From: an uncultured Erythrobacter sp.
Lineage (GTDB): Bacteria; Pseudomonadota; Alphaproteobacteria; Sphingomonadales; Sphingomonadaceae
DNA: 64,000 nucleotides
Direction of reading: 5' to 3'
Assembly (NCBI GenBank): GCA_947488325.1
Contig: CANKYZ010000002.1
Coordinates: 124,001-188,000, forward strand
The number at the start of each line of letters is the position of its first letter. Within the stretch, counting starts at the first letter, position 1. Position numbers and translations under genes: made by a program. This document shows positions 37,438 to 47,278 of the stretch, one piece after another. The notes under the pieces are model-generated. The model did not search any database and had not been told where the DNA came from. It saw nothing but the letters and a program-made list of their open reading frames with translations.

Positions 37438-38291
37438 TCGGGCTCTCGCACTGGTTGAATCAACGCCACCAGCACGAAGCTAATCAACATCAAAAGGTAC
37501 CAACTGCCATATTTGGCAAAGCTGACCATTTGCCACTCTTGCTCTTGCCCCGGATAATTCCACGCATTTGCGAAAGTTGCGATATTCTCGGCAAACCAGA
37601 TGAACAAAGCGACGAGTCCAAAGCCGATCATTAGGGGCATCCAGCGCGGCGTCCGCCAATTGCGGAAATAGATACGGGTGCGCCAGAACAGCTGGGCTGT
37701 CAGAGCGAACAGCCCATAGCGGATGTCTATGGTCCAATGGTGGGTGAAGAAATTTACGTAAATCGCGATTGCTAGCAGCCATGTAGCCCAAGCTGGCGGA
37801 TAATGAATGAAACGGAAATCAAAGATCCGCCAGGCCCTTGCGATGTAGCTCCCTACGGCAGCATACATGAATCCAGAAAACAGCGGCACGGCTCCGATAT
37901 GCAGCATGCTGGCCTCGGGGTAAGTCCATGACCCTATGCTTGTTTTGAAAAGTTCCATGACTGTTCCGACGATATGAAACAATAAGATGACCCGCGCTTC
38001 TTCCCAAGTTTCAAACCGGAAAAGCAACATTGCCGCCTGAATGGCTAGCGCGGCAATAGTCAGGAAATCATAGCGGTGCAGTGGTGTATCCGCTGGGTAA
38101 AACAGGTGCGTCGCGAGCAATAAGAACAGCAGAAGCCCACCAAACAAGCACGCCCAAGCCTGCTTGATCCCGAACAACAGAAACTCATAAAGCCATAGCC
38201 GCCAGCCATAGCCAGGATCGAATGTTTCGAGACGTTCGCGAAAATGTTGAAAACGTGAATGACGTTGACCGATTACCTCACGTGGAATCAA
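37434..38291 (-). CDS. DUF817 family integral membrane protein
   Basis: 285 residues from TTG 38291, which overlaps the VWA stop as TTGA; the frame is open to 38408 within the VWA gene. Eight or so membrane helices. Characteristic DUF817 features include [21 protein letters not shown] [18 protein letters not shown], the [15 protein letters not shown] motif, and [20 protein letters not shown]. Function unknown. It overlaps the VWA gene upstream and, at the 3' end, the convergent NamZ gene by 4 bp. Confidence 0.82.
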   Translation of the reverse strand: MIPREVIGQRHSRFQHFRERLETFDPGYGWRLWLYEFLLFGIKQAWACLFGGLLLFLLLATHLFYPADTPLHRYDFLTIAALAIQAAMLLFRFETWEEARVILLFHIVGTVMELFKTSIGSWTYPEASMLHIGAVPLFSGFMYAAVGSYIARAWRIFDFRFIHYPPAWATWLLAIAIYVNFFTHHWTIDIRYGLFALTAQLFWRTRIYFRNWRTPRWMPLMIGFGLVALFIWFAENIATFANAWNYPGQEQEWQMVSFAKYGSWYLLMLISFVLVALIQPVREPD

Positions 38292-39472
38292 TGCCCCTGT
38301 TTCCGGCTCAACTCCCGCATTGCATCGTCTAGTCCGTCCAGCGTTAGGCCGTACATACGGTCGTTCACCAGTTCCTTCATCATCTTGGTCGATTGCGAAT
38401 AGCCCCATTGCTTCTCAGGCACGGGATTTAGCCACACGGTCGCGGGATAGGTGTCAGTGACACGCTTCATCCACGCAACACCGGCTTCTTCATTCATATG
38501 TTCGACGCTGCCGCCAGCATGGGTAATCTCATAGGGGCTCATTGCTGCGTCACCAACGAAGATCACCTTATAATCATGCCCATATTTGTGAAGGATGTCC
38601 CAGGTTTTGGTGCGTTCCTGCCAGCGGCGTTTGTTGTCCTTCCAAACGCCTTCATACAGGCAATTGTGAAAGTAGAAGAATTCAAGGTTTTTGAATTCAG
38701 CGGTTGCAGCGCTGAACAATTCTTCGACCAGTTTGATGAAGGGATCCATCGATCCGCCGACATCAAGGAACAACAGCAGTTTCACCGCATTGCGGCGCTC
38801 TGCACGCATGTGAATATCGAGCCAACCTTGCTTTGCCGTACCATCAATCGTTGCATCTAAATCGAGCTGATCCTGCGCCCCTTCGCGCGCAAAGCGGCGC
38901 AGACGGCGCAGCGCCATCTTGATGTTGCGAGTGCCAAGTTCTTTGGTGCTGTCGAGATTCTTAAACTCGCGCTTTTCCCACACTTTGATCGCGCGTTTAT
39001 GTTTGCTTTCGCCGCCGATCCGCACGCCTTCTGGATTGTAGCCAGAATTGCCAAAGGGCGATTTGCCACCTGTGCCAATCCACTTGTTGCCGCCTTCATG
39101 GCGCTTTTCCTGTTCGGCAAGACGCTCTTTCAGCGTCTCCATAATCTTATCCCAATCACCCAATGACTCGATCTCGGCCATTTCTTCTTCGGTGAGGAAT
39201 TTTTCTGCGACTGCTTTCAACCAATCTTCAGGGATATCGACCGGATCTTGACCGTAATCAGTCAGGATCCCTTTGAAGACCTTGTGGAACACCTGGTCGA
39301 ATTTATCGAGCATCCCTTCGTCTTTTACAAATGTCGCGCGCGATAGGTAATAGAATGCCTCTGGAGTTTGTTCGATCACATCTTTGTCGAGCGCCTCCAA
39401 CAAGGTAAGATGCTCTTTGAAGCTCGCGCCGATTCCGGCCTCGCGCAATTCGTCCATGAAATTGAAAAACAT
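38288..39472 (-). CDS. VWA domain protein of the CoxE type
   Basis: 394 residues. Helical N-terminal half, then an acidic/basic middle and a VWA domain near 220-390. The MIDAS motif reads [14 protein letters not shown] (DxGxS) with a later TxxD-type position. CoxE-like proteins act with MoxR AAA ATPases as metal-cofactor insertion chaperones, as CoxE/CoxD do in CO dehydrogenase maturation. The expected MoxR partner is at 42144, separated by an opposite-strand gene and a pseudogene. Followed by DUF817. Confidence 0.85.
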   Translation of the reverse strand: MFFNFMDELREAGIGASFKEHLTLLEALDKDVIEQTPEAFYYLSRATFVKDEGMLDKFDQVFHKVFKGILTDYGQDPVDIPEDWLKAVAEKFLTEEEMAEIESLGDWDKIMETLKERLAEQEKRHEGGNKWIGTGGKSPFGNSGYNPEGVRIGGESKHKRAIKVWEKREFKNLDSTKELGTRNIKMALRRLRRFAREGAQDQLDLDATIDGTAKQGWLDIHMRAERRNAVKLLLFLDVGGSMDPFIKLVEELFSAATAEFKNLEFFYFHNCLYEGVWKDNKRRWQERTKTWDILHKYGHDYKVIFVGDAAMSPYEITHAGGSVEHMNEEAGVAWMKRVTDTYPATVWLNPVPEKQWGYSQSTKMMKELVNDRMYGLTLDGLDDAMRELSRKQGH

Positions 39473-39595
39473 TGTTTGACCTTATCTTCGAAGCGTAATT
39501 CTGACCAGCCCCTTAGCCCGAGTACACGCGGCATCGCTTAAAGGTTCGCTAACCATATTGGAGTTAGTGCAAAGGCATATAAGGGACCCAGAAAA

Positions 39596-40996
39596 ATGAA
39601 ACCTGTCGCAATCGATACTGCCGATGCATCGGCGTTGGATCAAATTCCAGAAAAATGCGGAGCTGTTACGGTCGGCTGCTCCGAGGTCGCTGGTGTCGTT
39701 GAAGCAGTCATCCGTTCGTCGGAAGTCTTGCGCGCGGAGCATGAGGCTTTGCGGGGGACTGTTACTGCGCTCGAAGCAGATCAGTCTAAAGTTGCAGAAG
39801 CAAGTGATGAGGCTCGACTTTTGTCCGAACGGGCAATTGAGCGTTTGGGCGAGGGGACATCACTGATCCAATCTTCGTTAGGCCAAATCGCGTCACTACT
39901 CGAACTGGTCGATACACTCGGGCAGCATGTTACCAGTTTCTCCGCTGCAATGGAGCAAGTTCGCCGCAGTTCGCAAGACATTGAAGAAATTGCGGAAACA
40001 ACCAACATTCTGGCGTTGAACGCGACAATTGAAGCGATGCGGGCGGGGGATGCAGGTCGCACATTTGCGGTCGTCGCTAGCGAGGTCAAAGGTTTGGCCA
40101 ATGACACCCGCAAAGCGACCGAAGAGATTGCTGCAACTATCGACGCCTTGGGTGATGAGGCTAGTATAGTTATCGGCCAAATCGAGGCTGGTTCGCAAGC
40201 GAGTGGAGCGGCCAAAGAATCTGTCGCGCGCATCGAAAACACGATTTCAAGTGTTGGCGAACTGGTTGAAGAAGTGGACAAACAAAACGACGTTATTGCC
40301 CGATCTACTGGCACGATAAGCGGCCACGTTAATGCAGTGCAGAATGTGTTGATTAGTTTTGACGCCGCTGCACGGGCTAATGAAAGCCAATTGCAAGGCG
40401 CTCATCACCAGATGGAAGATCTGGAATTGACGGCCAGCGAAATGTTCGATTCGTTGGTTCAAGCCGGATTGAGCCCTGAAGACAGCCTAATGGTGGAGCG
40501 GGCACAAGAAATGGCGCGCGAGGTGGCTGAAATCACAGAAGCGGCTATTGCAAATGGCGAAGTAACTGAAAGCGCGCTGTTTGATCAGAATTATCAGCCT
40601 ATCGCTGGCAGCAATCCTCCTCGATTCAGCACGGGGTTAAATGAATGGGCAGACGCCAATTGGCGCCCGATGCTTGACGCAGCCACTGCGGAAGATTCCA
40701 GAGTCATGGCCGCTGCTTGCACCGACTTAAAAGGATATCTTCCGACCCATCTCAGCAAGATGTCGAGAAATCCGACGGGCGATCTTGTGCATGATACCAA
40801 ATATTGCCGAAACGGCCGCATTTTGTTGGAACCAATCGATAAGCGTGCCAAACAAAGCAGCGCTCCGTATATGATGGCGGTCTACCGTCAGGAAGGCGAC
40901 GGAACGAAATATTTGGTCGTGCGAAATATCTATGTTCCACTGATCATCAAAGGTCGTCGCTGGGGCGATTTCGAAATCGCCTATAGTAGCGGGTAG
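39596..40996 (+). CDS. Soluble methyl-accepting chemotaxis transducer with C-terminal sensor
   Basis: 466 residues, no membrane segment. The MCP coiled-coil domain is at about 60-290 with the hairpin tip as [20 protein letters not shown], then [20 protein letters not shown]. It is followed by a C-terminal sensor-like domain (about 320-466) with [38 protein letters not shown]. That ending resembles the Cache-like C-terminal module found behind some alphaproteobacterial MCP domains. This reverses the usual sensor-first order. No cheA or cheW is in the window. It lies on the strand opposite its neighbours. Confidence 0.85.
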   Translation: MKPVAIDTADASALDQIPEKCGAVTVGCSEVAGVVEAVIRSSEVLRAEHEALRGTVTALEADQSKVAEASDEARLLSERAIERLGEGTSLIQSSLGQIASLLELVDTLGQHVTSFSAAMEQVRRSSQDIEEIAETTNILALNATIEAMRAGDAGRTFAVVASEVKGLANDTRKATEEIAATIDALGDEASIVIGQIEAGSQASGAAKESVARIENTISSVGELVEEVDKQNDVIARSTGTISGHVNAVQNVLISFDAAARANESQLQGAHHQMEDLELTASEMFDSLVQAGLSPEDSLMVERAQEMAREVAEITEAAIANGEVTESALFDQNYQPIAGSNPPRFSTGLNEWADANWRPMLDAATAEDSRVMAAACTDLKGYLPTHLSKMSRNPTGDLVHDTKYCRNGRILLEPIDKRAKQSSAPYMMAVYRQEGDGTKYLVVRNIYVPLIIKGRRWGDFEIAYSSG

Positions 40997-41003
40997 TCGC
41001 GGC

Positions 41004-41940
41004 TCAGCCTGGCAACTCGTCGCTGTCCTTACTGGTGACGATTGTAATAGCCGGGTTTTCGTCCCCAAGTGGCCGATTGATGATCGCTAGGGCAGGATTG
41101 CCGTAAGCGGCGCTTGCTTGTTCAATTGATGGCAGGCCGATGAATGCGGCAAGCAAAGTTACTTCCAGCGTAGTGGTGAAGGTAAGGGTATAGGTTGGAC
41201 CATCGTTACCCAACAATTCTTGAAACTGATTTGGTGCTATCGACAACCCTAATCCACTATCACTAAGGGCGACGAAGTATCGGTCCGTCCTTCCATCGGG
41301 GTGATAGATTTTGATTTTTCACTACGTGGCCCAACCCTGCAATAGGTGACAGAAACCGGCGTTCTAAGGGTTTTTTCGTCATCGTCAGCCAATTCCGGTA
41401 ACTGTCCGATTTCCGAAGCCGTAGAATTGATAGAGAGCGCCAAGCTAAGCGTATCAGTTGATTCTAGAGCTATCGGCACAGCATTGGTTTTCGGAAGCTC
41501 AGTCTCACAAAGTTTGATGAAATAGGTTGGGTTCTGCGAGATGTTTTCCAATTCACGCAACTGCGCTTGAACGACCGCAGTAATAATTCACTCATGCGAG
41601 TGACTGAAAGCTCTTGTGAGCTAACCTGCAATTTCACCAGCCATTCGCCAGCTTGGTATAGAGACACCGCCGCACTTCGAAAGCTCCCGGCTGAGTCCAG
41701 CAAGGCGTATTGGCCGGTTTCAATCAAACCGCCATTCGGAAAGACATCTTTGACATCGATGGAGACCAATGCGCGGTCGAACCAAATCGCAGCATCCGCG
41801 TTTGCTGGACGGTGAATTTAGATTTATAGAACCGTTTTGGTCCTCTCATCCCAATAATTGGCGGCAACATTGGTCTGTCGCACTTCGAACTGGAGTATCT
41901 GCTCCCGTTCAAATTCTCCGACTCGCGCTGGAAAGGTCAT
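41004..41940 (-). pseudogene. Frameshifted gene of unknown family (about 290 codons originally)
   Basis: Minus-strand pieces read as one protein broken by at least three frame changes: a start (41940, MTFPARVGEFEREQILQFEV) stopping at 41824; ANADAAIWFDRALVSIDVKD to SVTRMSE near 41590; AVVQAQLRELENISQNPTYF to LVIV near 41250; and SGLGLSIAPNQFQELLGND to 41004. Each join fits a 1- or 2-base shift (for instance in TTATTA near 41585) and both sides keep protein-like composition. Codon quality therefore persists across the breaks, indicating recent decay or sequencing indels. The family is not recognised. It lies between the VWA and MoxR genes on their strand. Confidence 0.7.
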
Positions 41941-42143
41941 CGGGGTCCATTCGTGCTACCCGTCTCTATCCGGAGGAACCAGCAATTACTAAGGTTGAGC
42001 GATCGCGCCCGGGGTAAGGACCACGTTACCCAGCAAACCCCTAGGATGGTTGAAATTGTGCGAATAATTGACGGTCTGATGCGAGCCCTCCCGATACTGA
42101 GAGAGATCAGATCGTCCGCAATACTGCGCGCAAGTTTGCTGGT

Positions 42144-43001
42144 TTAGCTCGGATTGCGGCGCGACATAAATGCCAGCCGCTCAAACAGCATCACATCCTG
42201 CTCATTCTTAAGCAGTGCGCCATGAAGCGGCGGGATCGCGCTGTTTGGATTAGCGTCTTGGAGGATTTCCAACGGCATGTCTTCGTTCAGCAGCAGTTTA
42301 AGCCAGTCGAGCAATTCGCTGGTCGATGGCTTTTTCTTTAGGCCCGGAACTTCACGCAATTCGTAAAAGATATCCATCGCCTTCTTCACAAGCGTCTTTT
42401 GGATACCTGGATAGTGCACATCGATAATTGACTGCATCGTCTCGCGGTCAGGAAATTTGATGTAGTGAAAGAAACAACGGCGCAGGAATGCATCAGGCAA
42501 TTCCTTCTCATTGTTCGACGTGATCACAACGATTGGACGTTCTTTGGCTTCGACCCGCTCTTGCGTTTCGTAAACGTCGAAGCTCATCCGATCCAATTCT
42601 TGCAAAAGATCGTTTGGAAACTCGATGTCAGCCTTGTCAATTTCATCGATCAGCAGAACGGGCAATTCCGGTGAGGTAAAGGCTTCCCACAATTTGCCCT
42701 TTTTGATGTAATTGCGGATGTCGTGGACACGCTCTTCACCCAGCTGACCGTCGCGCAAACGCGCTACGGCGTCATATTCATACAGGCCTTGCTGCGCCTT
42801 GGTCGTGGATTTGATATTCCATTCAATCAACGGGGCACCAACCGCCTTTGCGATTTCGTGGGCAAGGACTGTTTTGCCGGTGCCAGGTTCGCCCTTAACC
42901 AGCAATGGGCGGCGCAAAGTGACGGCGGCGTTTACGGCGACCTTTAGATCTTCGGTTGCGATATAATCGCTGGTGCCTTCAAAACGCTGCTGTTCAGTCA
43001 T
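42144..43001 (-). CDS. MoxR-family AAA+ ATPase
   Basis: 285 residues. Walker A in LLVKGEPGTGKTVLAHEIA near residue 40, Walker B in LPVLLIDEIDKADIEFPNDLL near 115, the sensor-1 region in IVITSNNEKELPDAFLRRC. MoxR ATPases remodel client proteins with VWA partners, mostly for metal-enzyme maturation. The VWA protein at 38288 is the likely partner. Followed by a 200-bp gap and the pseudogene. Confidence 0.92.
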   Translation of the reverse strand: MTEQQRFEGTSDYIATEDLKVAVNAAVTLRRPLLVKGEPGTGKTVLAHEIAKAVGAPLIEWNIKSTTKAQQGLYEYDAVARLRDGQLGEERVHDIRNYIKKGKLWEAFTSPELPVLLIDEIDKADIEFPNDLLQELDRMSFDVYETQERVEAKERPIVVITSNNEKELPDAFLRRCFFHYIKFPDRETMQSIIDVHYPGIQKTLVKKAMDIFYELREVPGLKKKPSTSELLDWLKLLLNEDMPLEILQDANPNSAIPPLHGALLKNEQDVMLFERLAFMSRRNPS

Positions 43002-43095
43002 GGGTTGTCCTTCAAAACGTATATTTCGTGCGACGCGATAAGGGGCTGCGCCGCCACGCGCAAGGGGGTGATGACTGGTGGTTTAGCAAGGGCGC

Positions 43096-44403
43096 TTATT
43101 GTGAATGCGTCAGAATTCGTTGCGCGATCAGTTCAAGAGCGGTTTGATCAAGGTGTGCCTCACCATTGCTCCAACTCAGCACCACCGCATGATCGCGGCC
43201 TTCCTGATCCGTGAGGAACCAAGTCAGATTGAGAACACCAGGCTCAGAACCGCCTTTATATCCAGCATACGCCCAGCGAGTACGGGTAGCGGCGGGCATC
43301 GAAGGGTTGATCGCCATAATATCAAATGCGGCCGGGTCGCCCGTTTCGCGCATGAAACGGAATAAATTCGCAAGATCGGAAGCATTGGCGAACCATTCAA
43401 CATCCAGCGCAGATGGACCATTGGCGAAGCTCGTTTGGATTTGGTCACCGGAAACTTTAACATCTTCGATTGATGACAAAATTTGCGCGCGCGTGTCTAT
43501 GTTGGCGGCGGAATATGCATTGAGCCGGTCTGTCGGACCGCCCTTTAACAGAAACAACTCACGAGTTGTCAGAAATGGGGTGTTGAGCGTTGGGGCGCTG
43601 TGACCGCTGTCGATGACAGTCTGTAGAACCGTGTCGCGCCCCAACACCGCAATCAGTTGATCGGTGGCCGTGTTGTCGCTGATCGAGATCATAAGGCTTG
43701 CCAGCGTGTGAAGCGTAACCGGCGCACCTGTGGGCCAGTCTTGCATCATGCCGCTGGGAAAACTGTGCGTGTTGAGAGAAACTTGATCGTCCCAAGCCCG
43801 GGTCCCCTGCGCAATTTCACGCGCTAAACTGGCGAGAACATACAGTTTGAAAGTTGAGCCCAGTGGCATTTGGTCGGCTTCGTTCAACGCAATAGCGGGC
43901 GCACCGCCATCAAGCGGCCCAAACCATGCGCTAACCTTGCCGTTCAGAGAAGAGAGGTCAGATTCGATCTTTTCTGGGCTGTCATCAACATGGTCAAAGG
44001 TCTGGAATACCAATTCGCTAATCCGGTCGTCATCCGCAGCGTCAATCGCAATACCGCCGCGTGCCATCGCCCGTTCCAGTTGAATATCAAGCGATGCACG
44101 TATCCCTTCTGCAGGGTCGAGGTTCTCAACAGAAAGTGCTGCCCCAAACTGAGACGTTAATTGCTGGAAAATCGTGGCCAATTGAGAAGGTGGAACTGCT
44201 GTTAGGAAGGCATCGGTAAATACAGATTCAGGTGCTAATTCTCCATTGATTAAAGTCACAACCTGTTCCGCACGCATTTCTAGGGCGGATTGTTTTGCTG
44301 TTTGAGATTCCACCGACTCACCTTCCTGCGCAATAACCGGTGATGAAGCCACTGCTGCGACAAATGTGGCGAGGGTGGCAAGTATTTGAATAAACTTCAT
44401 CAA
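43096..44403 (-). CDS. Class A beta-lactamase-related serine hydrolase (exported)
   Basis: 435 residues with a Sec signal (MMKFIQILATLATFVAAVAS, cleavage after VIA). The catalytic domain starts at about 150: STFK near residue 183 (SxxK), ISDNTATDQL (SDN motif) near 235-240, and YKGGSEPG near the C-terminus (K[ST]G-like). A preceding DUF-like domain of about 120 residues is fused on. Such proteins are beta-lactamase relatives whose natural substrates are often unknown. It is the third gene behind an ECF sigma factor; the motif set does not by itself prove resistance. Confidence 0.85.
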   Translation of the reverse strand: MMKFIQILATLATFVAAVASSPVIAQEGESVESQTAKQSALEMRAEQVVTLINGELAPESVFTDAFLTAVPPSQLATIFQQLTSQFGAALSVENLDPAEGIRASLDIQLERAMARGGIAIDAADDDRISELVFQTFDHVDDSPEKIESDLSSLNGKVSAWFGPLDGGAPAIALNEADQMPLGSTFKLYVLASLAREIAQGTRAWDDQVSLNTHSFPSGMMQDWPTGAPVTLHTLASLMISISDNTATDQLIAVLGRDTVLQTVIDSGHSAPTLNTPFLTTRELFLLKGGPTDRLNAYSAANIDTRAQILSSIEDVKVSGDQIQTSFANGPSALDVEWFANASDLANLFRFMRETGDPAAFDIMAINPSMPAATRTRWAYAGYKGGSEPGVLNLTWFLTDQEGRDHAVVLSWSNGEAHLDQTALELIAQRILTHSQ

Positions 44404-44445
44404 ATGTCTCCAAACAGGGCAGGTTATTTAGATCAAAGGCTCAGG

Positions 44446-45021
44446 TCAGGCCAGTCTGTCTAAGGCATCAATCTTGCGTTTTAATGTTCGCGCGGCGATC
44501 CAATTGACTGCGGCGATTGCGGTAAACAAACCAAATGTGATCGCTGCAGGGCCGACAATTCCCTCGATTGCAACCGACCAGCCTGCAACTTCTGCTACGC
44601 GCGAGGTGACTAAGGCATAGAACAGCGCGACGCCAGGAATTAGGGGGCCGATATACCAACGCGGCACCGCACTCAGCGCTTTATATTGGCGCTGATATTG
44701 ACGTCGTAGGTGCGTAAGGCAGGCATCTTCCGGTCGGCGTTCCAGATTGCTAGCGCGCCTGCGTAAGTTCCAAAGGACTGCCAGCACGCCAATCACGATC
44801 AACACTGACGCAAGGCTGATGAGCTTTTCGTCTTTGAAAAGGGCTCCAATTGTCAGTGCTCCAAAGAGCAGTACGGCGAATGCACCTACAACATACTCAA
44901 TCACATTGCGGATGCGGACTCGGCGTTCGAACGAATTGGCGCGATCCGCACATGTCGCAGGAGTGCTGAATTGTGCGTTCGAATATCCAGTCTGCCACTG
45001 GGGAGAAGGGCTATGGCTCAT
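44446..45021 (-). CDS. Membrane protein, possible partner of the ECF sigma factor
   Basis: 191 residues, four hydrophobic segments (VIEYVVGAFAVLLFGALTIGAL, then a second near LISLASVLIVIGVLAVLW, then two in the C-terminal half). The N-terminal cytoplasmic part is about 40 residues and contains ERRVRIRNV. It is encoded in ATGA overlap with the sigma gene, the place where an anti-sigma factor normally sits, yet no zinc-binding anti-sigma domain (HxxxCxxC) is present. It could be a non-canonical anti-sigma factor or simply a target gene. Confidence 0.6.
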   Translation of the reverse strand: MSHSPSPQWQTGYSNAQFSTPATCADRANSFERRVRIRNVIEYVVGAFAVLLFGALTIGALFKDEKLISLASVLIVIGVLAVLWNLRRRASNLERRPEDACLTHLRRQYQRQYKALSAVPRWYIGPLIPGVALFYALVTSRVAEVAGWSVAIEGIVGPAAITFGLFTAIAAVNWIAARTLKRKIDALDRLA

Positions 45022-45542
45022 GCGGTTTCTCCCATGTTTATAGGGCTTGAAAAATGGCCGGCCAACAGCGCCTTAATACGGTGCACACGCACATTTACCG
45101 CGCCGGAGGAAAGTCCGGTTATGTCGGCAATGCTCGCTGCGCTTTCACCTTCGAGCCACAAGATAATAGTCTGGGCGTCAATAGGAGGAAGTCGGCGGAT
45201 TAACTCAAAAACTTGCACCATAACCAGCGTTTCGGCGGCGGCGTCTTCTGGGTTTCCGGCAGCGGGCAGACTGTCAATGTCCTCTAACGGTATCTTTCGC
45301 GGTCCGCGGCCGGACTTCGCGATATGGTCAGCCGCCACATTGTGTGCCACCCGATATACCCAAGTCTTCAGGGCGCATTCGCCTTTAAATCGGGCGAGGC
45401 TTGTCCAGAGCGCGCAGTGCACTTCCTGTTCCAAATCACGTGCTTTTTCAGCATTGCGCTCCACCGCATTGGCAAGCCGCGCAATTGCAGGAGCGAATTG
45501 CTCACCCGCTTGGCGATAAAGAATGTCTGCGTTCGCTGTCAT
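45018..45542 (-). CDS. ECF-type RNA polymerase sigma factor
   Basis: 174 residues. Region 2 at about 15-85 (DLEQEVHCALWTSLARFKGE, then ALKTWVYRVAHNVAADHIAK) and region 4 at about 115-165 (RRLPPIDAQTIILWLEGESA, then SIADITGLSSGAVNVRVHRI). There is no region 1 or 3, as in group 4 sigma factors. It heads the operon sigma-membrane protein-serine hydrolase. It is divergent from the hydrolase-OsmC gene, which may be a target. Which ECF group it belongs to was not determined. Confidence 0.9.
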   Translation of the reverse strand: MTANADILYRQAGEQFAPAIARLANAVERNAEKARDLEQEVHCALWTSLARFKGECALKTWVYRVAHNVAADHIAKSGRGPRKIPLEDIDSLPAAGNPEDAAAETLVMVQVFELIRRLPPIDAQTIILWLEGESAASIADITGLSSGAVNVRVHRIKALLAGHFSSPINMGETA

Positions 45543-45677
45543 GCATCTTTAGTCTGTTGAGTAGAGGAATTCTTACACGGTACACTCAAGTTTTTTTGTC
45601 CGTGCTCGATAAGTGGTTGCCACACGACCTTATTCTGAACGAAGAGGGCGAATAGACGAGCCTCAGGAGATGAGAAT

Positions 45678-46889
45678 ATGCCTACCGAAACGATCGCCAT
45701 TACTACTGCGGCAGGACATGAGCTTGATGGCTCGCTCGAAATGCCAACCGGGTTGGTACGCGGCGCAGCAATCTTCGCCCATTGTTTTACCTGCACCAAG
45801 CAAAATCTTGCTGCGATCAGTGTCGCGCGGGCGCTGGCAAAGCAAGGAATTGCTTGTTTACGCTTCGATTTTACGGGGCTCGGCGGCAGTGAAGGCGAAT
45901 TTGGCCGGGCTGGCTTCGCCACCGATATTGCGGATCTGGTCGCGGTTGCTAGTGTCTTGCGGGACCGTTTTGATGCTCCGATCCTTTTGGTAGGCCATAG
46001 CCTAGGCGGAGCAGCAGTATTGGCAACCGCAAATGAACTGGGCGGCGCCAATGTTGCCGGGGTCGCGACGATTGCAGCACCTTCCGATGTTTCGCATGTG
46101 CTTCACATTATTCAAGGCGATCACGCCGCGATTATGCGTGATGGAGCTGGTGAAGTCACAATTGGCAGACAAAGCTTTTCTTTGAGCCGTGAGTTTTTGG
46201 AGAAGACCGAGGCTGTAAAGTTGCTCGACCTTGTTAAGGAGTCGCGAATTCCCTATCTCGCACTTCATTCACCCGTCGATACAATTGTCGGGATTGAGCA
46301 TGCTGGCGCGTTGTTTCAGGCGGCCTATCACCCAAAAAGCTTCATCAGTCTCGATAATGCTGATCATTTGCTGACCAAAAGCCAAGATGCGGAATATGCA
46401 GCCGAGACCATTGCATCTTGGGCCAAACGCTATCTGCCAATGGAGGAAGAATGGCCCAAACCCAAATCCGGCGTTGTGGTGCAGACCGGACACGGTAAAT
46501 TTGGAACAGAAGTGCACACCTCTTCGCATAGCTTTGTCGCTGATGAACCGCGATCTTATGGCGGCGATGATACTGGTCCGACGCCCTATGATCTGTTGGG
46601 AGCGGCGTTGGGCACGTGCACAGTCATGACCATGAAAATGTATTATGATCGCAAAGGTTGGCCGGTTGAAGGTACCAGTGTCCATGTGACGCATGAGCGT
46701 GACCATGCCGCTGACTGCGAGGATGATGCGGAAGACGCGAAAATTCAGGCGCTCAATCGTGCTATTGCCATACGCGGTGACGACCTGACTGACGAACAAC
46801 GCGCAAAGATTATCGCAATTGCGGACAAATGCCCTGTTCACAAAACGTTAGAAGGACATCTGCATATTCACACAGAGGATGCGAGTTAA
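45678..46889 (+). CDS. Bifunctional alpha/beta hydrolase-OsmC fusion
   Basis: 403 residues. The N-terminal alpha/beta hydrolase (1-250) has the serine elbow VGHSLGGAAVLAT near residue 105, Asp in SPVDTIVGIEHAG and His in NADHLLTKSQD. The C-terminal OsmC/Ohr domain (about 270-400) has HTSSHSFVADEPRSYGG, the redox Cys in LGTCTVMTMKMYYDRKG and a second Cys in CPVHKTLEGHLHI. OsmC enzymes reduce organic peroxides. The fusion suggests release of peroxides from esters. An ATG in the AGGAGAT context supports the start. Divergent from the ECF sigma gene. Confidence 0.9.
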   Translation: MPTETIAITTAAGHELDGSLEMPTGLVRGAAIFAHCFTCTKQNLAAISVARALAKQGIACLRFDFTGLGGSEGEFGRAGFATDIADLVAVASVLRDRFDAPILLVGHSLGGAAVLATANELGGANVAGVATIAAPSDVSHVLHIIQGDHAAIMRDGAGEVTIGRQSFSLSREFLEKTEAVKLLDLVKESRIPYLALHSPVDTIVGIEHAGALFQAAYHPKSFISLDNADHLLTKSQDAEYAAETIASWAKRYLPMEEEWPKPKSGVVVQTGHGKFGTEVHTSSHSFVADEPRSYGGDDTGPTPYDLLGAALGTCTVMTMKMYYDRKGWPVEGTSVHVTHERDHAADCEDDAEDAKIQALNRAIAIRGDDLTDEQRAKIIAIADKCPVHKTLEGHLHIHTEDAS

Positions 46890-46903
46890 GCCGGGCGCCG
46901 GTG

Positions 46904-47278
46904 TCAGAGCTGGTTGCTCACGCCGATAGCGATCAGGGCGAATTGCAACAGCATCATGACCAGCGTTGCGATTTGCCAGCCTCTGCCAGCCTGACCAATC
47001 CCGCGAAGCCATGACCAATGCAAAATACCCAATGATGCGGCACCGCACAACACCAATGTGATCCAACCTGGTTGAGCAGACAGTAAGAACCAGAGCGCCG
47101 AAACAACCACAGTTTGGATTAGGATCGCCGCTGTAAACCAAGCAATTGGTATTGGACGATATTTGGCATCTGCAATGTACCAATCGGGCAAAGCGCTATC
47201 GGGCCGCGATATTCGTCTGTCGCCCGCCATAATGTCTTCTTCGCGCGGGTTGGGATATTTGGGCTTTTCGTCAGGCAT
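46904..47278 (-). CDS. Small membrane protein downstream of parE
   Basis: 124 residues. A polar, charged N-terminal stretch (about 40 residues with DIMAGDRRISRPDSALPDW) is followed by three hydrophobic segments. No motif recognised. It overlaps the parE stop by 8 bp, so it is cotranscribed with parE. Conservation in related genomes could not be checked here. Confidence 0.65.
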   Translation of the reverse strand: MPDEKPKYPNPREEDIMAGDRRISRPDSALPDWYIADAKYRPIPIAWFTAAILIQTVVVSALWFLLSAQPGWITLVLCGAASLGILHWSWLRGIGQAGRGWQIATLVMMLLQFALIAIGVSNQL

